Assembly (NCBI GenBank): GCA_016647705.1
Contig: CM028335.1
Coordinates: forward strand, 13,847,905 to 13,911,904
Length of the DNA: 64,000 nucleotides
DNA from: Eucommia ulmoides
Taxonomy: Eukaryota > Streptophyta > Magnoliopsida > Garryales > Eucommiaceae
Direction: 5' to 3'
Within the stretch, counting starts at the first letter, position 1. Every line of letters starts with the position of its first letter. Under the pieces are notes generated by a model. It was not told where the DNA came from, made no database searches, and was given only the letters and a program-made list of their open reading frames with translations. This document shows positions 46,900 through 59,289 of this stretch, piece by piece. Both the position numbers and the translations under genes were made by a program.

Positions 46900-47060
46900 C
46901 ACTTACTGCATTACAGAATAGACTACAAAATTATTGTGAGATCCCACACCAAGGGGAATGAACTATGCTAATACAACGAGGACGTCACGTCTTTGAGTGA
47001 AGAATATTGTGAGTTCTCACATCGAAAGTGTTATAAAAGTAGTGCATGAATAATTTGTGT
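46900..47060. other. LTR-like fragment with GTGAGATCCCACAC motif
   Basis: TGTGAGATCCCACACCAAGG (about 46937) and GTGAGTTCTCACATCG (about 47009) resemble starts of TRIM or short LTR families. No paired copy or PBS found. Confidence 0.25.
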
Positions 47061-47249
47061 GGAACACCCTCTATCATTTCGACTAATATTAAAGTCATTC
47101 ATTATTATTTTCATAATATTTAGACATTTTTTTTATCACATTTTGTTCATAAAAATATTCTTATATTATATTTTTTGGTACTTTTTTATTTTCATTTTTT
47201 ATTTTTTACTCTCCCTTTCTCTTTTGTTTTCTAATTTTTTTTTTCTATT

Positions 47250-47570
47250 CACTACAACAAAATTCACTTTTAATGACACTAAATTTGTCTTAATATATAC
47301 AATTTTGGGACTCATTAAATAATGAGATAATTAAAAGGTGTCCCATAAAAGGTTGTCCAACAACTTATAAGGGCAATTATTTTGTTGCATAAGTGTATAT
47401 TTATTAGGATAATTTTTCATTCTTTATTATATATTTTTTGAAATATATCTTATTAAATAAATATTATAAGTTTATGATGATTAAGTGTCTCAATAAGTAT
47501 TTAAAATGACATTATTTATAAATTATCTCTAAAAATATTGTCCTAATATGTAATTTTTGTTGTTGTAATT
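47250..47570 (+). mobile_element. CACTA (En/Spm)-derived MITE
   Basis: Begins CACTACAACAAAATTCAC and matches along its length the reverse complement of the element at 60629-60940. The right end is degraded (TTGTTGTAA instead of TTGTAGTG). 3-bp ATT precedes it. Non-coding. Confidence 0.7.
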
Positions 47571-48055
47571 TTTTGTTCAATATTTTTTATATTATTTTTT
47601 TATTTTTATTTTTTATATAGGGTATTTATAGAAAAAAAAATCATAAACAAAAAAAAAGAAGAAAACTTTAAATTAAAAAAAAAATTGTTTTAAATTTATT
47701 TTTATTTGGGTTTTTTATTATTTTGACCTGTTTGGGCTTTCTCTTTCCTCACTTATCCTCTTTTTGAAAAATGTTATTTTCTAATCCTTTTGAAAAACAT
47801 TCTTATAAAAAAATCATTTTGAAAATTGAAAAAAAAAATAAAAAAAAAATAGACAAACATGGCTGAAAGCAAAAATGGTCAGTAACGAACTGGATATGGA
47901 TAAGAGCATCACCACGAAAGTATCCATATCGAGTCGAATCGAGTTCGGAGTTCGTCTCGCAAACTTAGATTTGAAGTTTTCGATTTGATTTTTCAGATCT
48001 AAGATAATCGTCACCATGGTGAATGTTCGCAATGAATCTCTTGTTTGATCAATTT
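47571..48055. other. AT-rich non-coding DNA
   Basis: 47850-48010 has normal composition with GAATCGAGTTCGGAGTTCG but no recognisable coding sequence. Confidence 0.3.
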
Positions 48056-48340
48056 ATGTTTATGAATGTTTGATTCATGATTGTTTTTTTATGAATATTC
48101 ACGTGCTTATATTTTGTTTTTTGTTGAATGATCATTTTTTGGTGTTGCGGTTATTCATTGTTGAATGTTCATTGTTTGTGAATATTCATGTGGTTAGGTT
48201 TTATTTTTTTGTTGAATGTTTATTATTTGTGAATATTCATGTGGTTAAGTTTGTTTTTTTGTTTGATCAGTTTATGTTTGTGAATGTTCATTGTTTGTTT
48301 TTTCTGTGTTTTTAGTTTATAAATATTCATATAAATGCAT
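48056..48340. repeat. Imperfect tandem repeats with TGAATATTCA palindromes
   Basis: Units containing TTGAATGTTCATTGTTTG and GTGAATATTCATGTGGTTA occur at about 48150-48215 and 48213-48260, with diverged copies on either side. Confidence 0.6.
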
Positions 48341-49924
48341 TTTCTGTGTGAATGTTCGGACAATGTATTCATGAATTTTATTTATCTCAATTTCTAGATT
48401 TGGAATTGGTTTGAATGTTCACATTTGATTTGCTCTTGTTTTCAAATCTTTTGATTAAATGTTCTCAGATTTGATTTCTTTCCATTTTCTAAATTTGAAA
48501 AAATTTAGATCTGAATTTTTATTAATTTTTCAAAAAACATGAACATTTACAAACCAACAAATAATTATCTAAAAAAATTGAAATTCATATCGTAGGAAAA
48601 AGAATTTTTTAAAAATTAATTTGGTGTATTTTTTTCAATTTTCTATCAACCGTGAATCGCATGGTATGATTTTGATAATTTGGTGGGTTTTAAAAAAGTG
48701 AACACTCACATTTTTTTAACAAAATGACATATTGTAAATATAGCACAATTAAGGGACAATGATCAGAGACTAAATTCAAGATCACGGGGACAAAAAATTT
48801 AATGTAACTATTTAGAAGATCATTTTCTCAATACATTATCTTATAAGAACCAAATAATGAAATTTTCTTTTTATTTTTCAAATCTATTTTTTTTTAAATT
48901 TTTTTTTGGCATTTTGTTTTCATACATTATTACTTTCAATTTTGTTTTTTTTATTTTCTACGAATATCATAAAAAATAAAAGATAAAATAAAATAAACAT
49001 ATAAAATAAAAGTAAAAAACTAAAAACTAAAATAAGAGAGAGTAAGAGTTTAAAATATAAAATAAATAATAAAAAATATTATGTTGTCAATATTTTTAAT
49101 AATAAAATATGATAGAAGGATTTCTTTGGTGTATTCCTCTTCTTCTTTGGGATTCCATTAGTAACGATGATCTGAAAACAAGATTTCGTAAGTTTCGAGA
49201 CCTACGAAGAGAACACTTTTGATTCCAATGGTAGGAGGGACCTTGAACTAATCTTTCGAGTATAATTCTGCATAATTTCGAATGTTATTAGTTTCGGAAT
49301 GAATTCATGAAGATTTTGTTATGAAATCTTGCTCAGCGATTTTAGACAATCAAATTGAAAAAAAATAAAAAAAAATCATACAATAAATTAAGACAGTCGT
49401 TAAAAAGATCATCGGATGAAAAAATAAATAAATATTTATTTTACATTGCCGGAGCAAAATAATTCTAGCCGGCATTTGATATTTTAATTTTTCGAGATAA
49501 AAATGAATATCTCCCTCTACCTCTACAAATACAATGTATCTTGGTGTAGGGTTTAATTTCCAACAAACGTCTTTTTAATTTTCTATCAATCAAAAGGAAT
49601 GCATAAATCAAGCAAAAGGTAATGATTGTGTTGTCTTCAGAAACATCCAATCCAATTAAACCCCATTTCTCTTGTTATTTGTTCCCATGCTTCCAACTTC
49701 CAAGGCCTCCATTTATTATTAGACTTCACTTTCTATGACACTTATTACCCCTATTATTTCACTTATTCTCACAAAACTCCCTTATTATTTTACAAATGCC
49801 GCTTGATTTTTTTCTTAGTTAAAAGGTCTATTTACCCTTCTTATATTTAGTTTTAAATAATAAAAAACTAAAATACCTATCTTTTTTTTTTTTTTTATAT
49901 TCTCTTATTTCTCATTTCTTATTA
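48341..49924. other. AT-rich non-coding DNA
   Basis: Only low-complexity and short unclassified stretches; 49130-49330 has more even composition. No gene recognised. Confidence 0.35.
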
Positions 49925-50473
49925 TTATTTTGTTTTTTTATCTTTCAAATTTGAGGTGTGTGTTTAAGTGATTCCTTATATTTAGTACTCGACATATTTG
50001 GTCCCTAAACTATTAAATTGATTCTTATATGGTCTAAATTTCTTATTTTACCCTTAAAATTAATTATACATACTTCCTTATGAAATTTTTATTTTATATT
50101 TTCTACTCCCTTCTTTCCCAGGGAAAATCGTCACCCGCGCGGCTATCGTTGACGGTTCCGAAGATTCTCTCTCTGTGAAAAAATAATAAATATAAAAAAT
50201 TAAATTACGCTGATAACCCCCACCCTGCAACTTTCGGCCACCACCCTATCTTCTCCGCCCCCACTATAACCGTTGATCATCCCCTGCCGTCCATTCTTGT
50301 CCCTGGTCCCCCTCCTCATCTTCTTCTTCTTCGCGCACCCATTTCTGTGTCTCTATTTGTGTGCGTGTGTACATGTCCGGATCTTTCAAAATCTAAGTTT
50401 GGGTTTACAAATTCATGATTCGAATATGTGGATCCGGGCATGTATGTATGTATGTATATAAATACACACACAC

Positions 50474-50504
<31 letters not shown>

Positions 50505-50875
50505 TTGAAATGGGTGTGAGAAGAAGAAGAGGGGGGGACAAAGGGAAAGGGATGGACGACGGTTGCAGTAGAAGCGGAGGAGGTGAGGTGGCGCTGGAAT
50601 TTTTTTTTTTTTTTGTTTCTAAAAGAGAGAGAGAATTACCAGAACCGACACCTACGGCCGCGCCGGTTTTTGCCGGAGAAAAAAGAGAAGAAGAAGAGAA
50701 AGAAAAATATAAACTAAAAAGTTCAGGGAAAATATATTTAATTAATTTTAAAGAAAAAATAGAGAATTTAGATCACATTAAAACGAATTTAATAATTTAA
50801 GAACGAAATGTATTTCAGTATCAAACATCATGGGCCACTTATACGCATCAAACTTACCAAAAAAGTAATTTTTCC
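49925..50875. mobile_element. Foldback MULE-like element
   Basis: About 49945-50100 (CTAAACTATTAAATTGATT, GGTCTAAATTTCTTATTTT) is matched in reverse complement by 50700-50875. The symmetry continues inward (CCGTCCATTCTTGTCCC versus GGGATGGACGACGG). The right terminus, complemented, starts GGAAAAATTACTTTTTTGG, like the element at 38531. The left terminus is degraded and no target duplication was seen. The 96-codon frame starting MGVRRRRGG at 50510 lies in the arm and is probably not a gene. Confidence 0.55.
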
Positions 50876-51897
50876 TTATGAGAATGCTGTAAGTCAACAA
50901 AACAAGGAGAAAGAAGCCAAAGAGAAAATGCCTGACATTTTTTTTTATTATTTTTGGGCTTGTTTCTCCTAGATATTTGGAGATCTTTCATAATTAATTA
51001 AGGGCAGTTTTGTCTATGTAATGACTTTCCTTTTGGCGAAATTAGTGGAAAAGGCAGCCAGCTTTCGTGGTACATTTTTATTTTTGAGGATTGTTTTTAT
51101 TTGAGAGATAATAAAATATTTATTTGTTATTAAGTTTTTATTAAAACAAAAATAATAATTTCAGAGTTGAGAAACCATTTTGAACTGCAAAACAAACAAT
51201 TCTATAAAATATGAAATTATTTTTAATTTTAAATTTTACTTTCATTTAAAAAAAAAATCTAAATAAAGATAGTTGTTAACTTGCGAGCACACGTAGAAGA
51301 GATTGGCCTCCGCTCATAACATATATTATTTATCTATTTTTAAACTCGTTTATTATTGCAACTTTAGAATTGTCTCGTTGGTCTCATTAATTAGAAAAAC
51401 ATAATATTTTTCTAACAGTTAATCTTCAATTATAATAATATCATTTTCTTAAAAAAAAATCCATCAATCAAATCTAATAATCCAATTGTATATTACATTT
51501 GTATACAGTGAAAAATGACTGTAACAACGCACTTACATTATAGATATATATTGTTACAAAATAATTTACACTTTACATTCTAAATTATTTTTACTATTGA
51601 ATTATATTTTAATAGAATATAATTGTATTATTACAGAATACTTTGATTTTTTAAAATAAGAATAAAAATAAAGACATCAATTTTCTTTTTTCCTTTTTTA
51701 ATGGAAGCATCATATGTTTCAAATGAGAAATAGAAAATTCTTAAAATGTTAACTCTTATGCTATGATTTAAGGATTCAATTTGCAGTACAATTTCACAAT
51801 TAATGCTCGAATCTAATAGAGAGATAAAAATATCATAATATGTGTCCCGAAATTTTAGGGTGGGCGAAATTTTAGGGTGGGCCTGAATCTAAATATT

Positions 51898-51933
<36 letters not shown>

Positions 51934-52862
51934 AAAAACAAAAACCAAACTTGTTGACTCTTTCCAATCTTTTTCATTTCTCTCTTGGCCCTAACTATTT
52001 TCAATGAACAAATATATAAATTTTGTATTTTTCTTTTATTTATTTTTTAATCCTCTTTAAAAAAAATAATCAAAATAGCCTAAATTTCAGCACCTTATTT
52101 TCTTATTAGTTTTCTATTTTGTGATGTATATAATAAAAATGGAAAGAATGTACTTTCAAAAGATATTTATAACCGACATTATAAATCATTAGATTTAAAA
52201 ATAGAAAACAACTTAGAATACATTTTGTGGAGACATTTTTGAAAGGTAGTTTTAAGAGATATTTTCAAAATAGTTACAACTTTCTTCTTACTTTGTTTGA
52301 TGAACGTCTATTCAAATCCTCTACTGCCATCGTAAATTTATTTTTTATATTTTTATTTTTATTCAAAACAGTCCAAGTTCCATCACCCCATAAGTTCTCC
52401 TTTCTTGTTTTTTCTCGTTTTATTTTTAAATTTACGTAATAAAATAAAAAAGAGTAATATTTTTTAAAGATATTATTAGCCATTAGATTTGAGAAAAAAA
52501 ATAAATTCCCACCCAAATAAAAATAAGGTGGGTCTCCTTCTCAATCCCTCTATATTATGGGACAAATATTCAAGTCATCACATTATTTCTTATTTATTTT
52601 TAAGCCTTTTTTTTCTTTATTATTTTTCTTATTTCTTATTTTTAAAATAAAAATAAAAATCTTATTGGAGAAATTATAGAATTATCCATAAAAGAAAACC
52701 AATTATAATTTTTTATTCCTATTTCTTTTCTTCATTTTTTATTCTTTTAGGTTAATATTAACAATTATTTAATTTTTTAGTCAATATTAACTAAGTAGGA
52801 CTAAAAATAAAGTTGAAAAGAATAATAATTTTTTTTTTTAATCTAAAATTGGGGGAAAAGCA
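50876..52862. other. AT-rich non-coding DNA
   Basis: Contains a short direct repeat GAAATTTTAGGGTGGGC twice at 51851-51885 and a poly-A run at 51903-51932. No gene recognised. Confidence 0.35.
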
Positions 52863-52908
52863 AAATAAATAAATAGGAGTTTATGCCACTTACTTTCTTT
52901 GTTTTTTT

Positions 52909-53573
52909 TAGGGATGTCAATGGTCCGAGTTCGGCCTGATTTCAGGCAAAACCAAAACCATTTAAGATATGTAAAATCAAAACCTACGGTTTTTTTTAAA
53001 CGGTTTTAAAACCGGACTATTTATTTTTAGCGAAAATCAAAACCACGAAACCGTTTAAGATTTTTAAATTTTATAAAAAACCAAAACCAAAACCACAATC
53101 ACAAAACGCGATTTACTATTAATTTTAAATATTCTCCAAATCATACAAAACCAATAGCAATTCCTACTATATAAAAATATTCTTCAAAATCATACAGTTT
53201 ACCAAACCAAATAAACTATAAACCAAATACAAAACAAACTGCATAAATACCCTGACAGTATAAGCATATATTTATAGTAGGGTTGAAGTGTAGTAAAATG
53301 GTTAAAAATGTAAATAAATAAATAAAAAAAAGATTAAACTGTAAATACTAAATAATATATATATATATATATATATATTGGTTACACAGTTTGGCTCGCG
53401 ATTTTGGTCACGCGGTTCAGTTACACGGTTCGATTACGCGACTACTATCCTAAAAACCAAAACCGCTTCGATTCCTAAATTTAAAACCAAAACCATTTAG
53501 TCGGTTTCAACTCGGACCATTCGGTTCGGTTTCTCTCAGTTACCCGTCTGTTCGATTTTTTTTACCATCTGTA
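52909..53573. mobile_element. hAT-type MITE inside the Pack-MULE TIR
   Basis: Starts TAGGGATGTCAATGG; the right end, complemented, starts TACAGATGGTAA (imperfect TIR). Flanks GTTTTTTT (52901-52908) and GTCTTTTT (53574-53581) agree at 7 of 8 positions. Subterminal AAACCAAAACC repeats are frequent. Removing it restores the surrounding TIR. Confidence 0.7.
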
Positions 53574-54218
53574 GTCTTTTTACACTAAATCAGATACCTC
53601 CCTTGTCATTTTGTAAATATCAGTCACCTCCCTTCTCTTTTTGGTCAAACACCACTTACCTCCCTTATTGATTAAAAAATATATTTTTTTTAATTGTAAT
53701 GACAATTTTATCCTTATTCATTTTAAAATAATAACTAAAGGGTTATTTGAATATATGGCTAAACATAAAGAGTTAATGTTGTAATTTTTTGTTTTGTTTT
53801 TCTTTGGTCATCCTCTTCACCAACCTGCAACAATGGTGAGAATGAGAAAGAAGAAGAAGTAGGGCCTGTAACGAATTTTGTACAAAGATTCATGTCCTCA
53901 AGCTGAAGACATCATCAAAGAGCAAGTCAAGCTTCTCTAAAAACACGTAAAGCAGGACAATTCGTACGAATTGGGTTTTTGAGAGTCTCCCTCTCTCTAG
54001 AAAACACTATCTCATCTCATACTTAGCCCCTCACGTCGCTCTCGCTTCCTCTCTGATCTTACGCCGATGATTGCCCTACCTGCAAAAATTGTCGTTGACA
54101 TCACCGTCGCTCATCATTGGGGTTCTCTTGGATCAGACATCTTATGCTCATCAATCTCGTTCTTGGGTATCTCAAATTCGCGAACTCATCTCAGATCCGT
54201 TCCGATATGAGAAATCGT

Positions 54219-54542
54219 TCACCTCTCACTCATCACTCGTTCCAGATCTGTGCATCGTTCTTCTTGTCTGGACCTACAAATTTCTTCGATGTTCTGAGCA
54301 ACTTCATCCATGGATGACCGTTTGTCTTCGTTGTTTTGGTGTTTAATAAGTTGGGGATCGAACACGTCGATCATCCATTTTTCTTCAACCACCGACACCA
54401 CCCATTTGGGCAAATCCATGCCATTTTCTTCAAGAGTGCCGGTCGGGTATTTTCCAGTCAGAAACTCCGGTAGCAGTACTTCGAAGCTGTAAACGTCGGC
54501 CTTGTGGTAGAAATCAGAGGCCGCGCGTGATACCGGAGGCAA
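54219..54542 (-). pseudogene. Captured fragment of an LRR-type receptor-like kinase (kinase C-terminal lobe)
   Basis: The 107-codon frame reads KADVYSFEVLLPEFLTGK, then DLPKWVVSVVEEKW, DVFDPQLIKHQN and KRSSMDEVAQNIEEI. This is the end of the kinase domain of LRR receptor-like kinases (family consensus DVYSFGVLLLELLTGK ... WVQSVV ... RPSM.EV). About 20 residues normally found between the QN and KR segments are missing. There is no ATP-binding or catalytic loop, so it cannot be a kinase. It lies between the TIRs of the MULE-like element and is best explained as gene capture. Confidence 0.75.
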
Positions 54543-54993
54543 TTTCCGTCCGAGTTTTCCACATCATATTTCAACGGTCAGAGCCCCGGCGATTGAGCCT
54601 ATGACGATTCTGATAATTGCTCTACCGAAAAGATTGTTCCATTTGTTTGGAGTCCTTGGTCATAAAGGGAGAGGCCATGGCTAGCCATCGTTCTCCTCTG
54701 AGAGAGGATGAACGGATCTGAAGGAAGAGGAATAGGGGAAAAAGAAAAATATGCATTTTGACTCGTAAGGGTAAAAAATATATTTTTTAAAAAAATAAAG
54801 GGGTGCTAATTAATGAATTTTTATAAAAATAAAAATATATTTTTTTCAAAATAATATAAGGGCATTTATGTATTTTCACACAAAAAAAGGGGATCAAAGG
54901 TGAAGAGTGGTATTTGTAAAAAGACAGGGGAGGTATTTGGTATAGTGTAAAAGGACATAGGAGATAAATGACATAAACCCAAATAAATAAATA

Positions 54994-56150
54994 GAGGAGT
55001 TCATAACAGGATCACCAATATTATTTTAGTTTCTATTCGATAGATAAAATATTGTATCATTATACTTATTTTTTAAACACTTATTGACATGTATTGGCGG
55101 TTGTTGAAGAGACTCAACTCTATTTCAGAGGTTGGATTTTCTTACTGTGATTAGCCCCTACTTAGTAAGAAGCTATTTCCGAGTCAAGTTCCCTGGATCC
55201 ACGTGGGGTGCACCAGTGGCTAATACCTTCTTGACACTATCGAATCGTCAATCCACTCTCAATCTCTCTTTTTAGTGGAGAGGAATCGTTTGAGTATCTT
55301 GGATAAATTATAAAAGAGTTTATGCAAAGTGATCAAGTAATTTTCTTTTTAATAAGTAGCAAAGCAATTTATTTCATATTTATGTAATAGGATATGAAAG
55401 GTCATATATTCAAACTATATTCTCAAAATATATTTTTTTTATATAATATTTTGTTGAATACTAATGAGGGATTTTCCCGACCAACTCTAAAAAGTTGTCA
55501 CGCGTAAGGATAAACACACATGGTGGGCATGTGAGCTCAAATCAACTATTGGTAATAGAGAATATTGCCAGGTACCCAAGCAGACATTAAAGGAAAATAA
55601 GCCACCAAGCAAAGTGCGCCTAGCTCAGGGAGTGTCTCGTGCTCAAGAATCATTACAACTACTTACTAATTATGGAATATGTGATTGTGGTTCGAATGTG
55701 TACGGTTCATTAATCTCATATCTCATTAAATCTGGAGTATTAATGGGAATTAATCAAGATTTATGGAAAAGTTGTTAAACAAGTCTCTCATCTCCTATAA
55801 ATACCAAAAAAAATGAGGTCTAAGTGTGTATGCTAACAATTTCCTAAGTTCGTCACTCTACTAAAAAAAATTAGAAAAACTCTACGGATTCTCACACCGA
55901 AGGTGCAACATTGGCAAACTTACCTATGGTGCATTATTTTGCAGGAATCAGAGGTTAAGGAACATCGTATTTTGATTCCCAAGAGACTATTCCTAATGAT
56001 TCAATTGTTTGGCATTATCAAATACTAAATATGATCTTTTTGTTTCATTATCTAAATATTAAAGTAATTTTTTTTTTTCTAATTCAGGTTCGATTTTTAC
56101 TCTATCTCTTTCTTTCTCTCCCCGCTTTAAAAGTTTCCTTCTTCTCTATC
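54994..56150. other. Non-coding DNA, partly LTR-like
   Basis: 55490-55970 has even composition and CTCCTATAAATACC (about 55793), followed by sequence like an LTR R/U5 region ending near TTTTGCAGGAATCAG. No partner or target duplication recognised. Confidence 0.3.
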
Positions 56151-56155
56151 ACTAA

Positions 56156-56956
56156 TAGTGAGGGGCATTTTCGCTGACCACCATGAACCAATCACAACCT
56201 TACATGTGGCAAGGTGGGGACTCCGAGGAAGACTGTCTGACTGGTCAGCATCTATCGTGTGTGCTGAATGAACCTTCGACCTCTTGCCACTCAGCAGGGG
56301 GGCCCTGTCCCCTATGACCACCACCCAGTGAGCTCTGCTAAGGCTTCGCTGACCTCCCTTATGTCAAACACCATCCAATGACCTGAGCTGAGGGGTTTAC
56401 CATAGCCAGATCTGGTCCGACTTCTGCCCATCGGTCACCGAACAGAGCTGCCAAATCACCAATCGAGCTCCTGCAGGTTCGTGGGCTGAGCATAATCTCC
56501 ATATCCTTGTGGGTCAGTCCATGGGCTCCTCTTGGTGGGCCGAGTTTCAAGGCCCACGTTCCTAAGTCATCCCATGTGCCTCCTCATTGGCTATTCGTCG
56601 AATTAGGGTAATTAATCATGCTCAAAATTCTAATTTGTAGAGGCTAATCTAACTACACTCCTATATATGGTAAGATATTAAATGTCTAGGAAATGCTAAG
56701 TATTCCTGCTTAAAGTAAATATCTACTATTTTCTCCCGAACTCTTACTTTCGGGACTTCACTGAACACATCACAGTGGGTCTTTATGCAGGTACATGCTT
56801 GGACGTTGAGGACTAAGGACTTTTGACGGTTAAAATGTTGACTTTGGACCGCAATGAGGACCAATCATTGAGCACCCAACTCCACCTCAGCAAGGAAAAT
56901 CCACCTGGATCCTGACCGAACCAATTGTGGGTGTTAGCCAATTTTTGCCACCAACA
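56156..56956 (+). mobile_element. Solo LTR of a Gypsy (Tat-like) element
   Basis: About 801 bp, ending TTTTTGCCACCAACA, very like the end (TTTTTTGACACCAACA) of the LTRs at 3031/9004. Starts TAGTGAGGGGCATTTTCG. Flanked by ACTAA (56151-56155 and 56957-56961). TCCTATATATGG near 56660 is the likely TATA region. No internal domain, so probably left by LTR-LTR recombination. The first two bases (TA) suggest either a mutated TG start or a slightly different boundary. Confidence 0.6.
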
Positions 56957-56961
56957 ACTAA

Positions 56962-57400
56962 CTATATAGAAGCGTCTCTATTAATCCCGTATATTTTTTG
57001 GACATCGCAAAAATATTTGAAAATAGAGGGCAAATAATGCAAGTTGCTTATTTTTATTTTATAACGAATTTCAACTATTTTATTATATTGAAAATTAAAT
57101 TGTAAACAACAATTACGATTGTACATTTTGACTTCATTACATTTAGAATAAATAAAATAAATTTTTGTATGGTTAGGTAGAGATTTATTTCTTGTTTGCT
57201 GATGGGGTAGATTACAGTTTCTTATTTGTATGTGTTATAATAATGATCATTTCTCAATTATTTTTTTAGGTGTTGAAAGTTTGTGCGTGAGCTTTGGTAC
57301 CTCAATTATTTTCTCAATTATGTTCTTGATTATATTTGTAGAGTAGTGTAATAGGTACCTCATAGGATGAAGTAAATGGATTTCACATATATTTATGCAT
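56962..57400. other. AT-rich non-coding DNA
   Basis: Nothing recognised. Confidence 0.35.
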
Positions 57401-57518
57401 TGATAATTATTGATTTCTTATGCAGGATTATACATTGTTACTGAGTTTTATAGGGTTTTTGATAATTATTGATTTCTTATGCAGGATTATACATTGTTAC
57501 TGAGTCTTATAGGGTTTT
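57401..57518. repeat. 59-bp tandem duplication
   Basis: TGATAATTATTGATTTCTTA... occurs at 57401 and 57460 with almost no differences, immediately left of the MULE-like element at 57526. Confidence 0.85.
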
Positions 57519-57525
57519 AATTATA

Positions 57526-58404
57526 GGTATATGTCATTGATCTCCCCTATTATTTTGTATTATACCAGATATCTCCTCTGTCATTTTACAAATATCAGAG
57601 ACTTCTCATATCTTTTTCTGAAACACCACTTACCTCTCTTTGGATAAAATTGCCCTTAGATTATTTAAAAAAAAAATTCATTAGCACCCCTTTATTTTTA
57701 AAATTATATTTTTTACTCTTAACTTTTTAAATAATTATATTTTCCTCTCTCTTCTCACCACTACCCAACTCCCACCGCCACTGCCCAACTCCCACCACCC
57801 ACCGCCACCTCCCACCTCCATCCAACGCCACCATCCTTTACTTTTTACACTAATATTTTCATTAAAAAATAATATTTTTTTTTAATTTTTATTTTTTTTA
57901 ACAAAATGAAAAAAATAAAATGAAAAATAAAAAAATTAAAAAGAGAAGAAGATCTATACTTTTATCCCTAAATTTTGAATTGGTCTTAAATTGCACTTTA
58001 ATGGGTGCAAAGAGTAACTAAAAAATAAAGAGGATGTTAATGATTTTTTTTTTTTTAAATAAAAAAATAAAAATATATTTTTGTAAGGACATTTATGTAC
58101 ATCAAAATATTGGTGGCGGCGGGTGGCAGTAGGAGGCGACGGTGGAAGGTGGCGGGTGGTGGCAACGGTAAGAGGTGCTGATGAATAAATATAAATTAAA
58201 GGGTTATTTATGAATTTTAATTTTTTATTTTAATTATTTTTCAAATAGTGAAGGGTAAAATTGATATTATAATAAAAAAATTATTATTTTTCAATTAATA
58301 AGAGATGTAAGTGGTGTTTGAGAAAAAGACATGAGAGATCTCTAGTATTTATAAAATGATAGGGAAAATATCTAATATAATACAAAATGACAATGATATT
58401 ACCC
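57526..58404. mobile_element. Foldback MULE-like element, same family as the Pack-MULE
   Basis: Left end GGTATATGTCATTGATCTCC; right end, complemented, GGGTAATATCATTGTCATTTTG. Flanked by an 11-bp direct repeat TTTTAATTATA (57515-57525 and 58405-58415). TIRs include ACACCACTTACCTCTCTT and AAATATCAGAGACTTC, shared with 53580-53680. The interior has CCACCGCCACC on the left and its complement on the right. No gene fragment seen. Confidence 0.8.
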
Positions 58405-58415
58405 TTTTAATTATA

Positions 58416-59289
58416 TGTTTCTTTTACCTGAAGAAGTGAGTTATTAAAAAATTTAAATTCAAATTGAAGTTTGCGAGATTGGTGACTGACCCATTTTGAA
58501 TATTTAAGAGTTGTTTCTCATAATATTAATTGGTTTATGTTTAGTACTCAAGTGTTTCAAAGTCGTTATTTTCTTACTCTTTGCAACAACAGAGAAATAT
58601 TGCGACCGTTGAATGGTTGGAGACATTTTTAATCGTTGATTCAGGTTTTGTTGAGAAGTCAAATAATAAATTATCAACAAAATTTGAGTTCTTCATTTAT
58701 GTATTTGAACGAAGTATAGAATATTCAAAATTAATATATTGAATTTAAATTTGTGCTTTTAAACATGAGGTATATATACCCGTTTTTATTATAAATCAGG
58801 ACAGTGTGAGCTACATTTAATAATTTAGGACAACTAAGATGAGATATGAACTAAATTTGAACCGTTCAATTGAAGAATTATTTTCATCTTTTAAATTATA
58901 TATTTCGAGAGATACTAATTTTTTTATTGACCATTATTACTTTGTAAAACCCACACTATTTTTATTTATAACATAAAATTTATATTTTTAGGTAATATAG
59001 TAAGTTAAATTTTATAATTTATAAATTTTTATTACATATTTATTAAAATAATATTAAAACTTGTCTTTATGCATTGACACACACTTGTAAGATAATAATT
59101 CTCCTGATTATTAATTTTTTCTAGGCCTTATTATATATTTTTAAACTTTTGTATTCTATTTATAGAGCAATTTTATTTTTTAGGTCTTTAAAATTTTTTA
59201 ATCCATATAAATATTTAAATAATATTAATTATGATATCAAATGTTAATCGTATATTTAATTAATATTAAATCAATATATTGATTTAATT
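58416..59289. other. AT-rich non-coding DNA
   Basis: Nothing recognised. Confidence 0.35.

Larger units (their letters stand above)
52876..54980. mobile_element. Pack-MULE-like element carrying a receptor-kinase fragment, with a nested hAT MITE
   Basis: The right TIR, complemented, starts GGGTTTATGTCATTTATC and continues with TTTTTACACTATACCAAATACCTCCC. The left TIR starts GGAGTTTATGCCACTTAC at 52876, is interrupted by a hAT element at 52909-53573, and resumes with CTTTTTACACTAAATCAG. Both ends are flanked by AAATAAATAAATA (52863-52875 and 54981-54993), which holds a 9-11 bp duplication although the AAAT periodicity hides its exact length. The interior (about 53870-54740) is of normal composition and includes part of a kinase gene on the - strand. 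Same TIR family as 57526-58404. Confidence 0.75.

Noticed and set aside
50510-50800. 96-codon Arg/Gly/Glu-rich frame starting MGVRRRRGG
   Set aside because: Lies in the arm of a foldback element with a complementary counterpart at 50225-50340; low complexity and no domain.
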